DNA from: an uncultured Bacteroidales bacterium
GTDB lineage: Bacteria > Bacteroidota > Bacteroidia > Bacteroidales > UBA932
Direction: 5' to 3'
Assembly: GCA_900316245.1 (NCBI GenBank)
Contig: ONCE01000010.1
Span: 1 to 64,000 of the forward strand
Length of the DNA: 64,000 nt
Shown piece by piece: positions 36,205-43,275 of the stretch (its first letter is position 1; every line of letters starts with the position of its first letter). The notes beneath the pieces are model-generated. The model did no database searches and was not told the origin of the DNA. It saw nothing but the letters and a program-made list of their open reading frames with translations. The translations under genes were made by a program, and so were the position numbers.

Positions 36205-38391
36205 TTAAAAAGTAAACCTGATTTTGAGCATGTAATTCCTTGGTGCCTGGGGGTAGACACCCACCCCGGAATACAGGGTTCCATCCTCCTTGGAGATGCT
36301 GTCCCAGCGCCATCCAGAGGCATAATACATATGATTCAGGAGGTTATGTGCATAGAGTCCCACGGTCATCTTTCCGGGACCCAGACGAAACGTTTTCTGC
36401 ACGGAGGCGTTCATCACAAAATACTGCGGAACGGCCATTTCTTCTCGCATCGAGTTGTCCAGATACTGCTTGCCCACGTACTTTCCGTCTACGGAAATGA
36501 AGAATCCCTCCAGGGGCAGGAAAGTCAGCTGCACCATACCGATGGTGGAAGGCGACATCAGCATCGTGGTCTTGCCGTAATTAATGGGCACCGTACCCGA
36601 ATAGTCGTCATACGGTACGTAGGAGGTGTAGTCCGCTATCTGGTTCATAGACAGGGTCAGGTTGCCATCGGCCCTCATCCAGCGGAGGGGCTCCCAGGCG
36701 GCTTCCAACTCCACTCCCCTGCGCCAGGCCCTGGAGACATTCTCCTTGATGGCATAGCCGGCGGTGGACAGTTTGCCCGTTTCCAGGAGCATATCCTTAT
36801 ACTCCATCGCGTAGAGGTTGGCCGATGCCTGGAACCGTTCCCCTTCAAAGCGGTAGCCCAGTTCCACATCCAGCATAGCCTCGGGCTTGATGGGTGTGCC
36901 CTCGCCCTTGATGTTCTCCTTGATGTCGGAGCGGCCGGGCTCACGGTGGCCGATGGCGGCCGAAGCATAGATCTTATGGTTCCCGAAGGCAGCCGTCACA
37001 CCGGCGCGGGGATTGAAGAAATGCCACACCTGGCGGTAATTCATCTCATCCTCCGGGACGGCGCCGTACTCCAGCCAGTCGTCATCGGACCCTTCCATAG
37101 TATAATGGATGGTACGGTACTGAAGGTCGGCATAGGCCGTGAGCCATTCCAGCGGACGGTATTCGGCCCTTACAAAGGCACTTCCCTCCATCTTGACGCC
37201 GGTATTGGTGTACCAGTTTTCCTTGGGGAACTCTCCGGAGAGCGCCTTGACCCAGAGGACCTCTCCCCAGTGACCGCCGGAGTAGTGCGAGAGGGTGAAC
37301 CCGCCGTTGATGGTGAGCCGATCCATCCGGTAACGCAGCGTAGGCTGCACCGTAAAGAGATTGTTGTCCATCTTCTTCTGGTAAATCATATCGCTGCGGG
37401 AGACGCCCTGCTCGGCAGGGATGCCGTAATTCTTGAGCTTCTTGTTTACCTTATAATATTCGTCGTAGCCGTCACCGCGGGTGTAATTGGCCGTGGCCGA
37501 TAAAGTGAGGGCATCGGTAAAGGCGTGGGTATACTGCAGCTGCACGTGGTGCTGGGCATAGTTGTCGGTCTGGTTGTCATAGTAATAGACATTGCCAAAC
37601 TCGTCGTAGTACTCGCCTGCTCCGTTATAGGTGCGGTCCTTGGCGTACTGCTCAAGGTCAATACCGTCCCAGGTGATGCCGCTGCGCTGGTTGCCCATCA
37701 GGTACGTCAGGCGGAGGGAGTTCTTTCTACCCAGCCAGCCCAGGACGGCAAAAGCGCTCTGCGACTGCACAAAAGCGTTGCGGATGTACCCGTCCGTTGT
37801 GTTTTGGGAAAAGGCGGCCGATGCATAGAACCCCTTCCGGGTGCGCCCGGTAGAAGCCGCCAGCGTAGTGATGAAAGTCTTGTAGGAACCGGCACTGAAA
37901 CTCACATCGGCCCAAGGGTCCGGCGTTACGAAAGCCGTATTCATATTGATGCTGGCGCCGAAGGCACCGGCACCGGAGGCCGATGTACCCAGTCCGCGCT
38001 GCACCTGCACGCTGGAAAGCATGGAAGCCAGGGACGGGATGTTGAGCCAGAAGACCTCCTGGCTCTCGGCATCATTGAGCGTGATGCCGTTGAGCGTCAC
38101 GTTGATCTGCGAGCCCTTGGAGCCGCGGATGGTCATAGCCGTACTCCCGAGGCCCGTTCCGCCCTCGCTGGTGGTCACCACCGAAGGCAGCAGTCCCAGC
38201 GTCTGAGGAAGCGAATTCATAGGATTGGAGCGCTCCAGGGCGTCCTTTCCTACATTCTCATAAGTAACAGGTGTGTTCTTTCCGGCACGGCTGGCCGATA
38301 CAATCACGGAGTCCAGACGCTCCGTCTTCTCCTGCGCCTGTGCGCAGAGACACAGCACACTAAGTGCTGAAAACAAAAGAGTTTTCTTCAT
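36205..38391 (-). CDS. TonB-dependent outer-membrane receptor under TPP riboswitch control
   Basis: 728 residues: signal peptide (MKKTLLFSALSVLCLCAQAQ), a plug domain (about 25-150: LDSVIVSASR, TLGLLPSVVTT, MTIRGSKGSQINVTLNGI, VQVQRGLGTSASG) and a 22-strand barrel ending in an aromatic-terminated strand (YMLKIRFTF). It lacks the N-terminal carboxypeptidase-D-like domain of SusC proteins, so it is a BtuB/FecA-type receptor. A TPP riboswitch directly precedes the ATG (38396-38466), so the cargo is probably thiamin, a thiamin phosphate or a precursor; Bacteroidetes are known to have such receptors. No inner-membrane transporter is next to it. Confidence 0.88.
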   Translation of the reverse strand: MKKTLLFSALSVLCLCAQAQEKTERLDSVIVSASRAGKNTPVTYENVGKDALERSNPMNSLPQTLGLLPSVVTTSEGGTGLGSTAMTIRGSKGSQINVTLNGITLNDAESQEVFWLNIPSLASMLSSVQVQRGLGTSASGAGAFGASINMNTAFVTPDPWADVSFSAGSYKTFITTLAASTGRTRKGFYASAAFSQNTTDGYIRNAFVQSQSAFAVLGWLGRKNSLRLTYLMGNQRSGITWDGIDLEQYAKDRTYNGAGEYYDEFGNVYYYDNQTDNYAQHHVQLQYTHAFTDALTLSATANYTRGDGYDEYYKVNKKLKNYGIPAEQGVSRSDMIYQKKMDNNLFTVQPTLRYRMDRLTINGGFTLSHYSGGHWGEVLWVKALSGEFPKENWYTNTGVKMEGSAFVRAEYRPLEWLTAYADLQYRTIHYTMEGSDDDWLEYGAVPEDEMNYRQVWHFFNPRAGVTAAFGNHKIYASAAIGHREPGRSDIKENIKGEGTPIKPEAMLDVELGYRFEGERFQASANLYAMEYKDMLLETGKLSTAGYAIKENVSRAWRRGVELEAAWEPLRWMRADGNLTLSMNQIADYTSYVPYDDYSGTVPINYGKTTMLMSPSTIGMVQLTFLPLEGFFISVDGKYVGKQYLDNSMREEMAVPQYFVMNASVQKTFRLGPGKMTVGLYAHNLLNHMYYASGWRWDSISKEDGTLYSGVGVYPQAPRNYMLKIRFTF

Positions 38392-38395
38392 TTTT

Positions 38396-38466
38396 TCCTT
38401 ACGACGGTATCAACCGTATCAAGTTATGAGGGTGTAATCTCAATCCGGTACTTCCGGATACCCCTA
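38396..38466 (-). promoter_or_regulatory. TPP (THI-box) riboswitch
   Basis: On the minus strand, directly before the receptor ATG. The conserved blocks appear in order: GGGGTA, a TCCGG/CCGGA stem, TGAGATTACACCC (the pyrimidine-sensing block is CUGAGA in the consensus), ACTTGAT, the ACGGT/ACCGT stem, and CGTAAGGA. The last block, AAGGA, lies 4-5 nt before the ATG and would serve as the ribosome site, so TPP binding should block translation. The element is complete enough for high confidence; only the exact ends are uncertain. Confidence 0.85.
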
Positions 38467-38475
38467 TTTTTCAAG

Positions 38476-38530
38476 ATTCCCGGTCAAGCCGGGAATGACG
38501 TGGCGTCATGGCCGACCTGATCGGCCATCT
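38476..38530. repeat. Two adjacent REP-like palindromes
   Basis: ATTCCCGGTCAAGCCGGGAAT at 38476-38496 (perfect arms ATTCCCGG/CCGGGAAT), then GTCATGGCC...GGCCATCT at 38505-38530 with GGCCGA/TCGGCC arms. The second overlaps the stop codon of the glutaminyl cyclase gene. They lie between that gene and the riboswitch and could shield its mRNA 3' end. Confidence 0.7.
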
Positions 38531-39275
38531 ACTTTACTAATTCTATCTGGTACAGTTTCGGCCAGTTTTTGCCGGTTACGTATACCTTGCCGGCGGCGTC
38601 CACGGCAATGCCGTTGAGAACGTCGGTGGCGGAAGTCCAAAGCGCGTCCGGGAGGAGCCCGGTGCAATCGATCATCCCTTCCACCTTACCGGTAGCGGGG
38701 TTGATGATGGCGATGGAGTCCGTGAGGTACACGTTGGCCCAAATCTTTCCGTTGATCCATTCCAGTTCGTTCAGGTTCTTCAGGGGACGGCCATTATAGG
38801 TTACGGCCAGCTTCTTCTGAACCTTCAGGTCCTTGTCCAGGTAGTACAGGTTGCTGCTGCCGTCGCTGGCGATGAGCTGCTTACCGTCCGTGGTAAGGCC
38901 CCAGCCCTCGCGCGGATAGCTGACGGTCTTCTTGTATTCCAAGGTCTTGGCATCGTAAAGGAAGGCCACCTTGTTGGTCCAGGTGAGGATGTACAGATTG
39001 TCACCCAGGATGGCGGAGCCTTCTGCAAAGTACTTGGAATTGAGCTTCTTGTTCTTAATGGGCTTGCCGGTATTCAGGTCCACGGTACGGATGGAACTGG
39101 TGCCGTACTGGCCCGTAGTCTCATAAAAAGTACCGTTGTGGAAAAACAGGCCCTGGGTGTAGGCCGCCATATCGTGCTGATACTCCTTCACCACTTTGAA
39201 CTTGTACTGCGTAACCTGTGCCTGGGAGCAGGCGCAGAGCAGCAGCGTTATCAAGAATACACCTAACCTTTTCAT
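38529..39275 (-). CDS. Glutaminyl-peptide cyclotransferase-like lipoprotein
   Basis: 248 residues with a lipoprotein signal (MKRLGVFLITLLLCAC, Cys16). The body is a five-bladed beta-propeller of the bacterial/plant glutamine cyclotransferase family, with the recurrent TQGLFF, YETTGQYG-SS-R, ILTWTN, REGWGLTTDGK, SDGSSNLYYLD, NELEWINGKIWANVY and NGIAVD blocks. The enzyme would turn N-terminal Gln of exported proteins into pyroglutamate. A -33/-7 promoter ends 7 nt before the ATG. The 3' end is directly against a REP-like palindrome. Confidence 0.88.
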   Translation of the reverse strand: MKRLGVFLITLLLCACSQAQVTQYKFKVVKEYQHDMAAYTQGLFFHNGTFYETTGQYGTSSIRTVDLNTGKPIKNKKLNSKYFAEGSAILGDNLYILTWTNKVAFLYDAKTLEYKKTVSYPREGWGLTTDGKQLIASDGSSNLYYLDKDLKVQKKLAVTYNGRPLKNLNELEWINGKIWANVYLTDSIAIINPATGKVEGMIDCTGLLPDALWTSATDVLNGIAVDAAGKVYVTGKNWPKLYQIELVK

Positions 39276-39282
39276 AGGAGCA

Positions 39283-39313
39283 CAAAGATAATACTTATTT
39301 CCCTTCCAACCAA
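39283..39313 (-). promoter_or_regulatory. Promoter of the glutaminyl cyclase gene
   Basis: TTG at 39313-39311, 20 nt, TATCTTTG (39290-39283), then the ATG 7 nt later at 39275. A leaderless transcript is predicted. Confidence 0.62.
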
Positions 39314-41022
39314 GCCAGATTGAATCTATAATGAACCCGGCTGCTCAAAAGGTGGATTACGCCGTCGGGACTCTGGGTGCAGGCCAGATACCCCTTGGGC
39401 TCGGCGTGCGTGGCGTCCAGGGTAAACGTCCCCGTCCAGGCGCCGCCGTCCAGGACCCGCTGCTGACCATCCGTCAGGAGTTTCTGAACGGGCCAGGATG
39501 CACCTTCGTCATAACTGAGAGCAACAAACAGGCCATTCGGGCCGAAGGAGCAGAGCATCAGAGGTCCCTCCTGAAGGCGCCGGAGCACCAGCCGCTGCCC
39601 GGAGCCGATGGGAGGGAACTCCGTAGCGCTGTACGTCCAGGTATAGCCGCCATCGGCCGATATACTGCAGGGCATCTTGCCGTCGATGGCATTGCCCCGG
39701 CCATAAGCCATCAGCCGGCCATCCTTCAGTTCCACGATGCCGGCGTGGATGCCTTTGATGATGCTGCCGGTGTCTTCCCAAGTCTTTCCCCCATCCTTGG
39801 AAAAATGCAGGGCCGTGCCGGCCTCGCCGTCCGGACCGGCGTCGCAGCAAAGGAGCAGGCGGCCGTCCCGGGTCACGATGGGACCTGCAATCACCTGATG
39901 CCGCACCTCGTGTTCCGGTTCTATATAATGGAGAGGGCCCCACAGGCCGCCACTACGGCGTCTCATAGCCAAGGCCAGGTCTTTCCACTCGCCGGCGTCT
40001 CCCACGCCCTGGAAATGCAGGATGTCTCCGCTGTCCAGGGTAAGCAGGGCACTGCCGGTCATATTGCGGTCCGGCACCTTGCAGAACAGCGTGGCGGGGC
40101 TCCAGGACTTTCCGTCAAACACGGACTGCAGCACCACCATCTCACGGCCGGCCTCGGCATCGGTAGAGAACCAGATGGCCAGCAGGCCGCCTTCCGGCAG
40201 CCACGTTACCGCCGGCTGGTGGTTGTGGGAATAGAACGGAGTACCGTCCACCGGCGCTATAACATAAGGAATGGGCTCGGCAAAGAGCGGATTCTCATCG
40301 GCCTCAAGATGAACTTTCTCACCGGACTCTTCCACGATGCGGAAGCCCAGCAGCACGGAACGGTCTTCCGGGAGCGAGCCGCTGCGGTTGGCGCTTCGGA
40401 GAAAGCGGACGGGCGTATTGTGGCTGCCGCCGCGGACGGCCTTGGAGTCGGAGTCGTAATTGTTGAAGCACCACTCCTCCACGTTGCCGTGCATATCGTA
40501 CAGGCCCCAGGCGTTGGGAGCAAACTGAGCCACCTGCAAGGAGACGGGCTCCTTGAAACGGGTGTTCTCCTGCACTTTCCAATAGGCCTCGGGATAGGTG
40601 TCGCCCGTATTATAAGCGGTAGTGGTTCCCGCCCGGCAGGCGTACTCCCATTCGGCCTCGGTGGGAAGGCGGAAGCTTCGGCCCGTCTTCCTGGAAAGCC
40701 AGGAGCAATAGGCCGAAGCCTCTTCCCAAGAGACCATCACCACGGCCTCGTCATCGGCCTGCGAGAAGCCCTTGTACCCGCGGAAGGACTTGTGCGAGGG
40801 GTCAAACGCCTCGTACTGGGCGTTGGTGATTTCCGTGGCGCTCATCCTGAAAGCGGGCAGGAAGACCTCGCGCTGCGGGGCCTCGTCCCCTTCCGACATA
40901 GCGGGCCCATCGCTGCCCATCCTAAAACTACCGGCTGGAATATCCACCAAAGTGGGCACGGGAACCCGGGTGCAGGCCACCAACAGTCCCAAAAGTAAAA
41001 AAGTGTGTTTCAAAATGGTCAA
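39295..41022 (-). CDS. Lipoprotein fusion: FGE-sulfatase domain + sialidase-like (BNR) domain
   Basis: 575 residues. The lipoprotein signal ends in LLVAC (Cys17). Residues about 25-230 are an FGE-sulfatase/SUMF1 domain ([78 protein letters not shown], VRGGS). From 231 to the end is a six-bladed sialidase-type propeller with Asp boxes ([24 protein letters not shown]). The start must be the TTG at 41022, because no ATG lies upstream of residue 35 and the signal peptide begins there. It probably acts on host or diet glycans at the cell surface; the true substrate is unknown, and FGE domains often lack formylglycine activity. Confidence 0.82.
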   Translation of the reverse strand: [575 protein letters not shown]

Positions 41023-41081
41023 TTGTTTTCTTCCCTGTTCGCTTAATACTCCAAAGTTAAGGATTATTTGTTGGAAATGCT

Positions 41082-41089
41082 TAAATTTG
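41082..41089 (+). promoter_or_regulatory. Putative -7 element of pgi
   Basis: TAAATTTG, 44 nt before the ATG at 41134, downstream of the divergent TTG start of the fusion gene at 41022. No -33 at 20 nt. Confidence 0.45.
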
Positions 41090-41133
41090 CACGCTTAAAA
41101 ATAGTTAGTAGAATCTTAATAATTAAACTCAAT

Positions 41134-42474
41134 ATGATCAAAGTAGACGTTAAAGGATGTGAGTCCTTCGTGGACGAAGCCAAGTATCAGGAGTATGTAG
41201 GCAAGGCCCTGGAAGCCTTCGACGTGCTCAAGAACGAGACCGGTGCCGGTAATGATTTCCTGGGTTGGAAGAAACTCCCCCGCTACATCTCGGACCGTGA
41301 ACTTCACGATTACGAGGCCATCCGTGACAAGTGGTCCCGCAAGGGTGTGGACCTGGTGATTGCCATCGGCATCGGCGGCAGCTATCTGGGCGCCAAGTGC
41401 GTGATGGAGGCCCTGAGCCACAGCTTCGCCAAGCAGCTCAAGCGCAAGGACGGCATCGAGGTGGTCTTCGCCGGCAACAACCTCTCCGAGGAATACTACG
41501 CCGAACTGATGGACCTGGCCGCAGAGCGTAACGTAGCCTGCATCGTCATCTCCAAGAGCGGCACCACCACCGAGCCCGCCGTGGCCTTCCGCATTGTGAA
41601 GCAGCACATCGAGGCCCGCTATGGCAAGGCCGAAGCCGCAGACCGCATCGTAGCCATTACCGATGCAGCCAAAGGCGCTCTCAAGACCCTGGCCACCCAG
41701 GAGAACTACGAGACCTTTGTAGTGCCCGACAACGTGGGCGGCCGTTTCTCCGTGCTCACTCCCGTGGGCCTGCTGCCCATCTGCGTAGCCGGTTACGACG
41801 TACGCGCCCTGGTAGAAGGCGCCCAGGATGCCTGCACGGGCCTGGGTATCAAGTCCGAGAAGAACCCCGCCGTCATCTACGCCGCCATGCGTAACTACCT
41901 CAACACGGAACTGGGCAAGAGCACCGAGATTCTGGTGAACTACAACCCCAAGCTCACTTATGTGGCCGAATGGTGGAAGCAGCTCTACGGCGAGTCCGAG
42001 GGCAAGGATGGCAAGGGCATCTTCCCCGCCAGCGTGAATAATACGGCCGATCTTCACTCGATGGGCCAGTTCATCCAGGAAGGCAGCCGCCTTATGTTTG
42101 AGACCGTCCTGCACGTGGAAAACGCCCAGCGCAGCGTGGTCATCGAGAGCGACAACCAGAACCTGGACCAGCTCAACTTCCTGGCCGGTAAGCACGTGGA
42201 GTACTGCAACCATATGGCCGAACTGGGAACCCAGCTGGCTCACATCGACGGTGGCGTGCCCCAGATGGCCGTCAATATGGAAAAGGTAGACGCCTTCAAC
42301 CTGGGCTCCCTGCTCTACTTCTTCGAGTTTGCCTGCGGCATCAGCGCCTATGTGCTGGGTGTGAATCCGTTCAACCAGCCCGGTGTAGAGGCCTACAAGA
42401 AGAATATGTTCGCTCTGCTGGAGAAGCCCGGTTACGAAAAGGAAACCGCCGCCATCCGCAAGAGAATCCAATAA
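41134..42474 (+). CDS. pgi: Glucose-6-phosphate isomerase
   Basis: 446 residues, the short Gram-positive-like bacterial class. It interconverts glucose-6-P and fructose-6-P in glycolysis. Conserved landmarks are AIGIGGSYLGAK, VISKSGTTTEPAVAFR (phosphate-binding Ser/Thr), GGRFSVLTPVGLLPI, GNN/SNF-equivalent regions, and a late catalytic HVEYCNHMAELGTQL and NPFNQPGVEAYKKNMF. The ATG at 41134 is used; an earlier ATG in frame at 41068 lies before the -7 element. The RNase P RNA gene starts 9 nt after its stop. Confidence 0.95.
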   Translation: MIKVDVKGCESFVDEAKYQEYVGKALEAFDVLKNETGAGNDFLGWKKLPRYISDRELHDYEAIRDKWSRKGVDLVIAIGIGGSYLGAKCVMEALSHSFAKQLKRKDGIEVVFAGNNLSEEYYAELMDLAAERNVACIVISKSGTTTEPAVAFRIVKQHIEARYGKAEAADRIVAITDAAKGALKTLATQENYETFVVPDNVGGRFSVLTPVGLLPICVAGYDVRALVEGAQDACTGLGIKSEKNPAVIYAAMRNYLNTELGKSTEILVNYNPKLTYVAEWWKQLYGESEGKDGKGIFPASVNNTADLHSMGQFIQEGSRLMFETVLHVENAQRSVVIESDNQNLDQLNFLAGKHVEYCNHMAELGTQLAHIDGGVPQMAVNMEKVDAFNLGSLLYFFEFACGISAYVLGVNPFNQPGVEAYKKNMFALLEKPGYEKETAAIRKRIQ

Positions 42475-42482
42475 GAATTACT

Positions 42483-42846
42483 GGTACAGCGATCTGTCGC
42501 GGCGAAAGCTGAGGAAAGTCCGCACAGGAAAGGGCGCCCGCCTGTGGAAAGCACAGTAGGGAGTAATCTTTAGGCAACGTAACAGAAAATAACCGCCGAA
42601 TTATCGTGTGACGATAATTTAGGAATATTTATGCGACCGAAGGGAGCAAAAACATTCTAGAAGGTAAGGGTGAAAACGCGAGGTAAGAGCTCACGACGTT
42701 GTATGGCGACATACAGCGGGTACGTTGTCCGGGCCTGCAAGACCAAATATACCGGCAGATGAGGGCGGCCCGTCCGATGCCGGGGGGTAGGTTGCGAAGA
42801 TAAATGACAGATTTAAAAACAGAAAGCGGCTTACGGCTGTACCATT
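42483..42846 (+). ncRNA. rnpB: RNase P RNA, bacterial
   Basis: The catalytic RNA that cuts 5' leaders from pre-tRNA. Universal blocks appear in order: GAGGAAAGTCCGCAC (P4 5' strand and CR-I), ACAGAAAATAA, GGTAAGGGTGAAAACG, GAGGTAAGAGCTCAC, and GATAAATGAC near the 3' end. The P1 helix closes perfectly with GGTACAGC (42483-42490) and GCTGTACC (42836-42843), which sets the ends, and a T-run follows (42844-42851). The length of about 360 nt is normal for a type A RNA. It starts 9 nt after pgi, so it may be read from that promoter and processed. The 3' strand of P1 overlaps the end of recX. Confidence 0.93.
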
Positions 42847-43274
42847 TTTTTAACTACATCATAGTCATAGCCCCTTGAAAGGGCAAACTTGATGAGCTTG
42901 AGGCGACCCTGGGGGTCGCCTTTTAGCGTCTTGGCCTTGGCCTCCAGAAGTTTGGCCAGGCGAGCTTCGGCCTTCTCCGGCTCAATCTCTTCCAGGGCGG
43001 CCGCAATATGGGCGTCCGAAACGCCCTTTCCACGCAGTTGGAAGCGGATTTTCACGGGGCCCCAGCCCTGCAGCGTGGCTTTCTCGCGCGCGTAGGCGGA
43101 AGCGAAGCGCGCGTCGTCCACGTACTTTTCGGCCTGCAATGCCTCCACCACCTTGGCGGCGGCTTCCTCATCTCCCTCCAGGTCCTTCAGGGCCTTGCGG
43201 TAGATATCGGCCCGGCAATACTCTGCCTTGGAACAGAGCTTTTGCAGGCGGCTCAGGCAACGGGCGGCGTCCAT
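42831..43274 (-). CDS. recX: RecX family regulatory protein
   Basis: 147 residues. The three tandem three-helix repeats of RecX are visible: CSKAEYCRADIYRKALK, the EKYVDDARFASAYAREK-TLQGWGPVKIRFQLRGKGV block, and a last ARLAKLLEAKAKTLKGDPQGRLKLIKFALSRGYDYD. RecX caps RecA filaments and limits recombinase activity; recA itself is 7 kb away and separately transcribed. The start is the ATG at 43274, 1 nt after the patatin gene stop, so it is translationally linked. The last four codons lie inside rnpB. Confidence 0.88.
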   Translation of the reverse strand: MDAARCLSRLQKLCSKAEYCRADIYRKALKDLEGDEEAAAKVVEALQAEKYVDDARFASAYAREKATLQGWGPVKIRFQLRGKGVSDAHIAAALEEIEPEKAEARLAKLLEAKAKTLKGDPQGRLKLIKFALSRGYDYDVVKKMVQP

Positions 43275-43275
43275 A

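Noticed and set aside
35217-36323. 368-residue minus-strand frame in the repeat island
   Set aside because: Its translation follows tandem repeats and hairpins, with no family resemblance, and it reads across a terminator.
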